DNA of 64,000 nucleotides, taken from the NCBI RefSeq assembly GCF_001907695.1, contig NZ_KV880638.1:1116882-1180881 (forward strand), read 5' to 3'. The notes under the pieces were generated by a model, which ran no database searches, was not told the DNA's origin, and was given only the letters and a program-made list of their open reading frames with translations. A program made the translations under genes and the position numbers. Every line of letters begins with the position of its first letter. The first letter of the stretch is position 1. This document shows positions 8,901 to 15,509 of this stretch, one piece after another. Origin of the DNA: Thalassospira sp. TSL5-1. Its GTDB lineage: Bacteria; Pseudomonadota; Alphaproteobacteria; Rhodospirillales; Thalassospiraceae.

Positions 8901-9419
8901 ATGTCTGATGGTTACAAGGCGTTGATCCGGGAAGCACAGGCTAAGGGGAAGCCTGCTTTGCTCTCGTTCGACGCCGTGCCTAGCGAAATTGAGGGTGTCG
9001 CTTTCGGGATCGACTATGTTGATAGTACGGGCCAAAAGTCCCGTCGTTGGGTAACAGCAAGAGGATTTAAGGAAGGTCTGTTGTGGGCGTATTGCTGGGT
9101 GCGAAGGGATATGCGCAGTTTTAGCCTCCATCGAATAGAGGCGATAATTGATGATGCTGGCGAAGTGCGTGATCCAGCGTCTGTTTTTCCGGAGATAATT
9201 GCTCCCAGGAGGACAATAAATGTCCAGACCACACCTAAACGGAAGCGTGACGTTGATCGGGGAGCATTTAATGCCCGCATTGCCGAACGAAATGCCGAGG
9301 TTGCAAGTGAACGCACTGAAGCTAAACACCGCAAAGAACCCGATCAAAGAACCCTTCTCATTGGTCGGGTTCTTTTGGCGGCTATATTTATGATTATTAT
9401 TTTGTTTGTTCTGCTGTGA
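8901..9419 (+). CDS. WYL-like domain protein with C-terminal membrane anchor
   Basis: 172 residues. Residues about 20-95 read like a WYL domain: a paired beta pattern (GIDYVDSTGQKSRRWVTARG), then LLWAYCWVRRDMRSFSLHRI, matching the usual C-x-x-R...R-x-F-x-x-x-R-I signature. A charged linker follows, and residues about 150-172 form one hydrophobic helix ending the protein (LLAAIFMIIILFVLL), so it is probably tail-anchored. WYL domains sense nucleic acid or nucleotide ligands in phage-defence regulators. It lies between the two repeats and reads right, against the early operon. Confidence 0.68.
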   Translation: MSDGYKALIREAQAKGKPALLSFDAVPSEIEGVAFGIDYVDSTGQKSRRWVTARGFKEGLLWAYCWVRRDMRSFSLHRIEAIIDDAGEVRDPASVFPEIIAPRRTINVQTTPKRKRDVDRGAFNARIAERNAEVASERTEAKHRKEPDQRTLLIGRVLLAAIFMIIILFVLL

Positions 9420-9434
9420 GTTTTTGCTGCTGCT

Positions 9435-9727
9435 TACGACCGCGTTGGTGGCGGGAGGGTAAGAACCTGTCAAGAGGCAGGTGGATTTATTTCCCTTTCG
9501 GGTCTTGTATCCACCGCCCTCCCGCCATATGCGAGATGCACCCGGATTCCGGGCACAAAAATAGCCGCGAGTAACGTGACGGCTAACCACCGTCTTGAAC
9601 AGAGGATTCATACTCTCCCGCGGCGGATTTATCCCACCGATAGGATGAACGATACGCCCGGTGTTTTTCGTCGTTAACCTATTCAGGTATCCCCATTTCG
9701 GATAGTTTGTTGCCGTTTTTCTTGACT
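9435..9727 (-). repeat. 293-bp structured direct repeat, copy 2
   Basis: It fills most of the gene-free stretch 9420-9782. The hairpin stems CCCGG-ATT-CCGGG and AGCCG...CGGCT are kept while loops differ; the AACCTATTC/GGATAGTTT stem is partly degraded. Both copies end in CGTTTTTCTTGACT. The minus-strand frame stays open but has ATC where copy 1 has its first ATG, so this copy may be a decayed duplicate. Confidence 0.85.
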
Positions 9728-9782
9728 TGGACACGCCAAGAAATGAGCCTTTTCGCGGGGTTACGTCTTGGGAGATTGAGCT

Positions 9783-10442
9783 TTGAAACTGATATTGAGC
9801 TACGGCTGGCCGTTGATCCTGGCATTGATCGTGGCGTTGGGACTCGTCATTACCGGCGTGTATGGCGGTGAGTGGGTTGCTGGCTGCACGAGTGCCACTT
9901 GTAACGCGGTTCGTTCCCTTCAATGGGAAACGCTTACTGCCGGGTTTTTGGGGCTGGCCGGTGGTGTCGCTGTCATTGTGATGACCCGGTACCAGCTTCA
10001 TGAAAGTCGAGAAGCTGAGGCTAAAGTGGAGTTGGCGGACGTGGATGCTCTTATTCTGGCTTACGAACATTGCCGGAAAACTGTTGTCGATACAGCTTTT
10101 TGGGCGATTGGTTACGTTAAGGCCGATGACCCGGTTACGGCTGGGATTGCTAATAAACAAATTGAGAACGCAGTGAGCACGGATAGGCCGGAAAAGCTGT
10201 TTAATGCTGTTCAGGCCCAATACCGGTTGCCAATTTGGTTGCGCGGAGCCGCCTGGCAAGTTGAACAAGCAATAGACATTTGCGGTCATGGCAGATTTGG
10301 TGTTCTGCCAGAGAATACGCATTATACGAATGTGGAGAGTACTCGGCAGTTTCTTCAATATAGTTGCCAAGAGCTGGAAAAGGCCGTTGAGAACCTGAAG
10401 GGTCAGCGAGAACGATTTGCCGAGATTTTGTTGAAGCGGTAG
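9783..10442 (+). CDS. Two-helix membrane protein, QWE family (accessory gene)
   Basis: 219 residues starting at a TTG with GGAG 8 nt upstream. An N-terminal helix (WPLILALIVALGLVITGVYG), a loop with two Cys, LQWETLTAGFLGLAGGV entering a second helix, then a long charged alpha-helical cytoplasmic part. It shares its layout and the QWE motif with 4150-4710. It stands downstream of repeat copy 2. Candidate roles are superinfection exclusion or another membrane-based defence; this is inference only. Confidence 0.72.
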   Translation: MKLILSYGWPLILALIVALGLVITGVYGGEWVAGCTSATCNAVRSLQWETLTAGFLGLAGGVAVIVMTRYQLHESREAEAKVELADVDALILAYEHCRKTVVDTAFWAIGYVKADDPVTAGIANKQIENAVSTDRPEKLFNAVQAQYRLPIWLRGAAWQVEQAIDICGHGRFGVLPENTHYTNVESTRQFLQYSCQELEKAVENLKGQRERFAEILLKR

Positions 10443-10506
10443 CGTTCTTACGGAAGGGCTGAGTTCGTTGATCCAGGTCGTGTGATCGCCTTGTTTTCGC
10501 GATGAG

Positions 10507-10562
10507 TGTGCATTTTGCACATTAGTTGTTGACATATGCGTCAGTAGTGTGCATATTACACA
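10507..10562 (+). promoter_or_regulatory. Promoter with two palindromic operators ahead of the HicAB-like pair
   Basis: TGTGCA-TTT-TGCACA at 10507-10521 and the near-copy TGTGCA-TAT-TACACA at 10548-10562 are 41 bp apart. Between them lies TTGACA (10529-10534), and 17 bp later CATATT (10552-10557), which overlaps the second palindrome. This is the expected layout for autorepression by the antitoxin or complex. Confidence 0.75.
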
Positions 10563-10691
10563 TTGTAATTCATTGTGAATGTCTGCCTTAGCATGAAAAC
10601 AAAGACTAAGATTTCGTGGTAGGGCTTTGAGGAGAACATAGGGAAATGAGATACAAAACATTTTTGGGCAATAAAATGAGGGTCTCTGGTC

Positions 10692-10886
10692 ATGGCTGTA
10701 GGCAGCGATACTGTAATTTCGAAACTCTTGCTCAATGGGTTTGAGCTTCGCAAAGAAGACAAAGAATCCTTTTTCTTTGTCAAACCAGGGCATCCCTTTC
10801 CGATTTGTGTGAATCATCCTGTAAGTGAAGTTACTAAAACGGCACTTGCGGAATATGAAAAAGCTGCTGGTATCTCGTTTTCTTGA
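10692..10886 (+). CDS. hicA: HicA-like toxin, degenerate active site
   Basis: 64 residues with the HicA outline: helix, strand (GFELRKEDKESFFFVKPG), strand (ICVNHPVSEV), final helix. HicA toxins are mRNA interferases with a conserved His in a G-S-H-H-x-F motif; here that place reads ESFFF, although the NHP downstream resembles the usual PHP. GAGGG precedes the ATG by 9 nt. It may be inactive or a divergent subfamily. The antitoxin starts 216 bp downstream, further than usual. Confidence 0.55.
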   Translation: MAVGSDTVISKLLLNGFELRKEDKESFFFVKPGHPFPICVNHPVSEVTKTALAEYEKAAGISFS

Positions 10887-11102
10887 AAAAAAAATATATG
10901 CAGCAAGTAGTTCGCTAATTCGCGCACAAAGTTTAATGCTGCATTTCATAACAGGTAAACGGCGGCGTATGGTGTGTGCGCTAGCCTCGGCATCATCCTC
11001 ATATGTTTGACTGATGTTCTTGCTGTGAGGCCCTGCCTGTTCAGATAATTCATTGGATTGATCTTTACAGATAAAGGTCTCTCGAAATGAAGGAAGGTAT
11101 AT

Positions 11103-11498
11103 ATGGAACGCAACTATACGGCGTTCATCTTTAAGGATGAAGGTGGGTACACCGTGTCCTTCCCGGATTTGCCAGGATGCATTTCCGTCGCTTCCACTCT
11201 TGATGGAGCGTACAGTAAAGCTCGTGACGTGCTCCCCGCTTATCTGGATGTGATGCGCGCTGAAAACATGAACATTCCTGAGCCTACGCCATATGAAAAT
11301 GTGGTTTTGAGCGAGGAAAATTCCGAAAATTTTGTAGCCAAGGTTCTGGCACCGGCAAAAATGCCAGGGCAAATGGTTCGTACAAACATCACGATCGATT
11401 CTTATCTTTTGGAGGCGATCGATCGCATTAGCACAAACCGTTCTGCGTTTTTCAACGAGTTGGCAGAGCAGGAAGTTAAGCGGCGAACCGCAGTTTAA
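11103..11498 (+). CDS. hicB: HicB-like antitoxin with ribbon-helix-helix domain
   Basis: 131 residues. The N-terminal part has the partial RNase-H fold of HicB (YTAFIFKDEGGYTVSFPDLPG, then a helix with DGAYSKARD), which blocks HicA. Residues about 92-128 form a ribbon-helix-helix DNA-binding unit (RTNITIDSYLLEAIDRI...NRSAFFNELA), which likely binds the palindromes at 10507-10562. The 10887-11102 gap before it has no convincing gene. A terminator follows at 11621. Confidence 0.85.
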   Translation: MERNYTAFIFKDEGGYTVSFPDLPGCISVASTLDGAYSKARDVLPAYLDVMRAENMNIPEPTPYENVVLSEENSENFVAKVLAPAKMPGQMVRTNITIDSYLLEAIDRISTNRSAFFNELAEQEVKRRTAV

Positions 11499-11620
11499 CG
11501 AATGTTCTCGATACAAATCTGATGTGCTGATATGTGCCGGATCTTCTTCGGTGAACCGAAGAAGAAAACAATGAAGGCCGGAGTTGGTGCTTAACGTTGT
11601 CAGCCCGCGATTTTCAGAGA

Positions 11621-11655
11621 AGCCCGTGCCGGAAATGGCGCGGGCTTTATTTTTG
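11621..11655 (+). terminator. Rho-independent terminator after hicB-like gene
   Basis: AGCCCGTGCC, a 6-nt loop, GGCGCGGGCT (one mismatch), then TTATTTTT. It ends rightward transcription before the convergent ogr-like gene. Confidence 0.8.
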
Positions 11656-11689
11656 TGTGTTTGCATCGTGTCCCCCTGTTGTTGCCGTT

Positions 11690-11929
11690 TTACGCCGGCA
11701 CCGGCGATAAGCTGGTGCTGTAGGCAAGGTTGATGCCCGGTGCCGGTTTCAGGCTTTGCCGTAATGTGCGGATCGCGGTCATATCGGCGATGAAGACGTG
11801 CAGGCAGTCGGGGTTTTTGCAGGACAGGGTTATTTCCCGATACAGGCTGGTGACTTGCCGGGTTTTTACGGTGCCGCATGCAGACCCGCAATGCGGGCAC
11901 TTCATGGAATTGTTGCCAAGGGCTGACAT
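11690..11929 (-). CDS. ogr: Ogr/Delta-like zinc-finger activator of late genes
   Basis: 79 residues with CPHC and CKNPDC about 24 residues apart, the four-Cys zinc finger of P2 Ogr and P4 Delta. These proteins bind a dyad near -55 and recruit RNA polymerase to late promoters. AAGGA precedes the ATG at 11929 by 7 nt. It follows the HTH gene by a few bases, so it is made in the leftward transcript from the switch promoter. Likely targets are the dyads near 27316 and 33024. Confidence 0.85.
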   Translation of the reverse strand: MSALGNNSMKCPHCGSACGTVKTRQVTSLYREITLSCKNPDCLHVFIADMTAIRTLRQSLKPAPGINLAYSTSLSPVPA

Positions 11930-11932
11930 CGT

Positions 11933-12448
11933 TTAATCCTTTGTGATGGTTGCTGATGCGCCCCCCGGCGCTTTGCCCGGGGCCTGTTTCAGGCCCCAGA
12001 CAAACAGGTTCAAAAGGGAAACGAGTTGCTCGAATTCAGGGATTAGCTGGCCGCGTTCGATCCGGTCGATATGCCCGTCGAGCATCGCGGATGAAAGCGA
12101 TGCCATGCGCTGGGCCAGTTCAAACTGCGCGCGGTTGCCATTGATGGTGGTTGCAGCGGAAAACTGTAGCGGGGTGGCATTGCCAAACCCGGCATGGCGC
12201 AAAACGTCGTTGACGTAATGTGGCCCCAAGGCGCTGGCAAGGTGCCGCCAGTCCGACAGATTGGGGCAGGTTGCCCCGTTTTTCCATGACTTCAAAGTAC
12301 GCGGATTGAACGGTGTTTTTTCTGCCAGGTCCGACAATTGAAGGCGCAGGCCATTGTCGTGGCGGCGGCCATCCCCAACATATCTGCGAAGAATAGCCGA
12401 GTGCGCCTCTCCGAAGTTTTCCTGTTCGATAGCATTAGCGACGGCCAC
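11933..12448 (-). CDS. Phage helix-turn-helix regulator, first gene of the leftward switch operon
   Basis: 171 residues. Residues about 35-80 look like a Cro/CI-type helix-turn-helix (LQLSDLAEKTPFNPRTLKSW followed by NGATCPNLSDWRHLASALG). The rest is helical, ending in a Gly/Pro-rich tail. It is transcribed from the promoter at 12469-12497, opposite the repressor gene, and runs into ogr. By position it is a Cro- or CII-like lytic regulator; the exact role is inferred. Confidence 0.75.
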   Translation of the reverse strand: MAVANAIEQENFGEAHSAILRRYVGDGRRHDNGLRLQLSDLAEKTPFNPRTLKSWKNGATCPNLSDWRHLASALGPHYVNDVLRHAGFGNATPLQFSAATTINGNRAQFELAQRMASLSSAMLDGHIDRIERGQLIPEFEQLVSLLNLFVWGLKQAPGKAPGGASATITKD

Positions 12449-12468
12449 GGTAATTCGCCCCCAGGTGG

Positions 12469-12508
12469 TGTATAGGAATAATTCAACTATTATTCAAAAT
12501 GAATAATA
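12469..12508 (-). promoter_or_regulatory. Leftward early promoter and repressor operator of the lysis-lysogeny switch
   Basis: Leftward -35 TTGAAT (12492-12497 read on the minus strand), 17-bp spacer, -10 TATACA (12469-12474). The palindrome TATTATTC-AAAAT-GAATAATA at 12488-12508 overlaps the -35, and GAATAATTC at 12476-12484 gives extra half sites. The rightward repressor gene starts at 12555. Repressor bound here would block the leftward promoter. Confidence 0.82.
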
Positions 12509-12554
12509 AATACAAGCGCGTTTTGTTGGTGGTCGATAAGGGAAAGGTCGGGTT

Positions 12555-13001
12555 ATGTGGGAAAAAACAGAGGAATGCTGCGATTTGCAAGGTGAGCCGA
12601 AAATAGGAAAAAAATTGCGCGAGGCGCGAGAAAGGCTCCGTATGTCTGGTGAGGCTGCGGCAAATGCTGCCGGGCTGTCGAGCGCACAAACCCTGTACGG
12701 TTATGAAAAGGACCGCCGCGAACCGGACTTTTCTGCCTTGATCCGGTTATGCAATACGCTGGGCGAAACCCCGAACTCTTTGTTTTCTTTTCCCGATTTT
12801 AACCGTGCTCTGATGGCTGATGTGATGGTTGCCGTGGACGAGTTTATGGCGGCAAATCGCCGTAAGGTTGATCCGGGTGTGAAAGCGCAATTGTGCTTTG
12901 CCGTCTATGATGCCCTGGAAGCCGAGCCCGATAAGCTGCGGGACCACAATGGCCGTCTTAATCTATCGGAATTGATGGGTTTAATGCGCCTCGCCCTTTG
13001 A
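12555..13001 (+). CDS. XRE-family phage repressor (CI-like)
   Basis: 148 residues. Residues about 16-70 form a Cro/CI helix-turn-helix (IGKKLREARERLRMSGEAAA then LSSAQTLYGYEKDRREPDFS). The C-terminal half is helical and has no visible LexA-type peptidase Ser/Lys pair, so induction may not use RecA self-cleavage (inference). It is divergent from the 12448 gene, with the operator palindrome between. A hairpin terminator follows. Confidence 0.83.
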   Translation: MWEKTEECCDLQGEPKIGKKLREARERLRMSGEAAANAAGLSSAQTLYGYEKDRREPDFSALIRLCNTLGETPNSLFSFPDFNRALMADVMVAVDEFMAANRRKVDPGVKAQLCFAVYDALEAEPDKLRDHNGRLNLSELMGLMRLAL

Positions 13002-13010
13002 GCAGGCGAG

Positions 13011-13035
13011 CTATCCCTATTCGGGATAGGGTTTT
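13011..13035 (+). terminator. Probable terminator after the repressor gene
   Basis: CTATCCC-TATTC-GGGATAG followed by GGTTTTG, 10 bp after the repressor stop. The T run is short, so moderate confidence. Confidence 0.6.
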
Positions 13036-13212
13036 GAAAAATCGCGAATTGCAGCTTGACGTTGCACGGGTATTTCAGTTTTTTAAATAAACGGGCAGCC
13101 GGTGGGCGGGACAACCCACCGACTTCGTGCAAGGGACGTTGCACTACCAGACATGTGGCTTTTTCCCGTAAGCCGTCCAGCCCCGCTCCGTACGGAGACC
13201 GGTGTATCGAAT

Positions 13213-13404
13213 ATGGTAGTTAGAATGCGTCGTGCGAATGTTTTTACAACACAGCGCGGTCGCCAGTCCTGGGATCGCGCAATGTCTCTTATCAGCCAGA
13301 CCAAACCGGTCAAGAAAAGTTACGTGCTTCACGTCCTCCTGTCCGCCGTCTTTTTTTTGGCGATCTTCACTTGGGTTGCGATGGCTAATCCCGGGCTTTT
13401 TTGA
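13213..13404 (+). CDS. Possible small membrane protein
   Basis: 63 residues from the ATG at 13213, or about 40 from an ATG at 13282. The C-terminal half is one hydrophobic helix (YVLHVLLSAVFFLAIFTWVA). Neither start has a good ribosome site. It lies in the stretch 13002-13468, which otherwise holds only the terminator and the operator at 13423. A chance frame is possible. Confidence 0.3.
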   Translation: MVVRMRRANVFTTQRGRQSWDRAMSLISQTKPVKKSYVLHVLLSAVFFLAIFTWVAMANPGLF

Positions 13405-13439
13405 TGGCCGCTCATATGTATTTTATTCGTTTTGAATAA
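13401..13439 (+). promoter_or_regulatory. Third repressor-type operator, ahead of the 13469 moron
   Basis: TTATTC-GTTTT-GAATAA at 13423-13439 has the same half sites and 5-bp spacer as the switch operator. A tentative promoter TTGATG (13401-13406), 17 bp, TATTCG (13424-13429) would place the operator over the -10. Confidence 0.68.
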
Positions 13440-13468
13440 TTTCGTGGTTGTTTTTTAAGGAAATCAGC

Positions 13469-14119
13469 ATGTCGAGAAAACGGTTAGAGAAGCCTTCAAT
13501 GCTATCTGCCTTCAATAAAAGCGACTTCATTGAAATAGGTTTAGAGGGAGCCGAGGGAGGCATCGACGCCCTGTTTAATGATTACGTCTTGGCATTAATT
13601 CCGGGAGCGAGCTTTGCCAAGTTAGTGCTTAAGCTTCCCAAGACTTTGCATAACAGGCTATTCGAGCGGGCTCTTATTGGATTTCTCAGTGCTGGCGATG
13701 ACGTTGACCATGAGGAATGGGCTGCATGGGTACGTAAACTTGAACAGAAAGATGGCGGTTTAGATAGAGCTGGTCAGATCCTATTAAGGACATTGTCAGC
13801 AATCGACGACGCTGAAAAGGCGAGATACTTGGGGATGATTTATGCCGCTGCCGCCAAGCAGCAAATTACCATTGATGATATGTTCAGGATGCAAATGGTT
13901 CTTGATCGGGCTTATCTGCCGGATGTCGCTAACTTGGCGCTGCAAGTACATCATTCAACGGGGGGACTCCCTTCGGCGACGGAAGCTATGATTTTCTTGG
14001 GGCTGGTCAGCAGAGAATTCGGGACCACAATGGATGAACTTGGGTTAGTTTTTTACTCCCCAACAGAACTGGGGTTCAAATTTCTGGCTGTGATTTCAGA
14101 GAATGGCACGCTTAAATAG
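13469..14119 (+). CDS. Hypothetical accessory protein under probable repressor control
   Basis: 216 residues from the ATG at 13469, with AAGG 8 nt upstream. A weakly hydrophobic segment (YVLALIPGASFAKLVLKL, about residues 40-60) is followed by long helices, including RAGQILLRTLSAIDDAEKA. No family recognised. It is convergent with the end of the late operon (D) and out of place with P2 synteny, so it is a moron. The operator upstream suggests expression on induction or tuning by the repressor. Confidence 0.72.
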   Translation: MSRKRLEKPSMLSAFNKSDFIEIGLEGAEGGIDALFNDYVLALIPGASFAKLVLKLPKTLHNRLFERALIGFLSAGDDVDHEEWAAWVRKLEQKDGGLDRAGQILLRTLSAIDDAEKARYLGMIYAAAAKQQITIDDMFRMQMVLDRAYLPDVANLALQVHHSTGGLPSATEAMIFLGLVSREFGTTMDELGLVFYSPTELGFKFLAVISENGTLK

Positions 14120-15092
14120 AGGTGAGTTCTTCGGCCCCGAACGATGTCACAAACCCGCCGTCTGACAGTTCGTGTGTGACTTCCCCTGTTATCCATTTGA
14201 CCGCTGTAATCTCCTGTCGCCAGCCCTGAAGTTGTAGGGGTTGGCCTGCATGAATGGCGGGGTTTCCGTTTGCCAGTTGCAGGTTGATGGATTGCTGGCC
14301 GCGTTGCATCCGTGCCCATTCGGCCCGGGCGGAATGATAAGCCGTGATGGCATTGGGAAAATCGCGTTTCAGGGTTTTCCAGTTTTCGCCTTCGCCCGCT
14401 GTTGAATAACGGGTTTTGTTGGCTGCCTGATCGCGCCATTTGGCCCGCACGCCGGTGTAGGTGCTTTCGCGGTCGCTAATCTCGAAACGATGGCTAACGT
14501 TGTCTGACCGGCTGATTTTGGCGGTTGGCAGGGCGATGCCGCTTATTGTTTTGGTGTAACCGACCGGCGTGAACAGCAAACGGCCTGCCTTGACCGTGGC
14601 AATGGCATCGTAATCCTTGCCAAGCCTGGTGAGGAAATTCAGGTCGCTTTCGTTGGTCTGGTCGATATGGCTGATCACAATCGCGCTTAGGCCATCCTCG
14701 ATCGCGGGGATAAGGTTTTGCCTTTTGGCAATTGTGGTCAGGATTTCGCCCAGGGTCTTATCGCTATAGGATTCCTCGCGCTGGACCTTGAAGGCCCCTT
14801 GGAAATCGGCACTGCAGCCTGAAATCGTGATGCGGTCGGGCGGGCCGCTTTCACCGACCTGGTCAACAATGAAGGTGCCTTTATCGACAAGGTTGCCGTC
14901 ATAGCCGATCAAAACCTGAAGGCGCACGCCGCGCCGGGGCAGGTGAATGGTTTCTTCAGGCGCACACAGTTCGATTTCGCATTCATCGGCCTCGATGCCG
15001 GTTTTGTCGACGATGCGCAGACTGTTTAGATATTTCGCCAGTGTGGCGGTCACATCGATGTTGTCGGCAATGATCTGATAGGCCGGGGTCAT
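14112..15092 (-). CDS. D: Phage late control / baseplate hub protein D
   Basis: 326 residues matching P2 gpD, the tail hub that carries the spike and threads the tape measure (structurally like T4 gp27). Recognisable segments are RRGVRLQVLIGYDGNLVDKG, DRITISGCSADFQG and SDLNFLTRLGKDYDAIATVK. It is the last gene of the FI-to-D late operon and overlaps U by ATGA. Its 3' end overlaps the convergent moron by 8 bp. Confidence 0.93.
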   Translation of the reverse strand: MTPAYQIIADNIDVTATLAKYLNSLRIVDKTGIEADECEIELCAPEETIHLPRRGVRLQVLIGYDGNLVDKGTFIVDQVGESGPPDRITISGCSADFQGAFKVQREESYSDKTLGEILTTIAKRQNLIPAIEDGLSAIVISHIDQTNESDLNFLTRLGKDYDAIATVKAGRLLFTPVGYTKTISGIALPTAKISRSDNVSHRFEISDRESTYTGVRAKWRDQAANKTRYSTAGEGENWKTLKRDFPNAITAYHSARAEWARMQRGQQSINLQLANGNPAIHAGQPLQLQGWRQEITAVKWITGEVTHELSDGGFVTSFGAEELTSI

Positions 15093-15508
15093 GGTTTGCT
15101 GTCCATCAGTTTGCCAAGCTGTTCGTTGTCGTCATTGCCATAGCGTTTAAGAGCGATGGTGAATTCGATTTTGCGGGCCAGACCGTTGGACACGAAGTGC
15201 GACCGGTTGTCATCGATCTTGGCAATAAACCATTTACCCAGCACATCGCCATTGCCGGCCGTTAAAATCCATGCCTTTCCGCCTGCGGCCATTTCGCGCA
15301 ATTTATCGATGTGGGATGGCCCGCCGGTCAATTCCGGCATCAACGTTCCATCGATGGTTAATTCGTCTTCGCCCGGGCCAAGGAATTGATGCGCGGGTGC
15401 CTTGCCAAAACGGTTGCTGGCAGACCACCGATATTCCGTTGTGCGCTTTAATGTTTCATAGGGCACGGTGCGCAAGTGAAAGCTAAACATGCCAAGGGAT
15501 AGCAGCAT
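15089..15508 (-). CDS. U: Phage tail protein U
   Basis: 139 residues, P2 gpU family (tail terminator/completion), with the usual start MLLSLGMFSFHLRTVPYETL and GPGEDELTIDGTLMPEL. Its start follows the tape-measure stop by one base, and its stop overlaps D. Confidence 0.93.
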   Translation of the reverse strand: MLLSLGMFSFHLRTVPYETLKRTTEYRWSASNRFGKAPAHQFLGPGEDELTIDGTLMPELTGGPSHIDKLREMAAGGKAWILTAGNGDVLGKWFIAKIDDNRSHFVSNGLARKIEFTIALKRYGNDDNEQLGKLMDSKP

Positions 15509-15509
15509 A

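Noticed and set aside
8550-9727. CRISPR array or insertion-sequence ends
   Set aside because: Only two copies, 293 bp long, in direct orientation and without transposase or short spacers.
10556-10783. Minus-strand frame over the HicA-like gene start
   Set aside because: Antisense to the HicA-like gene, and it covers the promoter with its operators.
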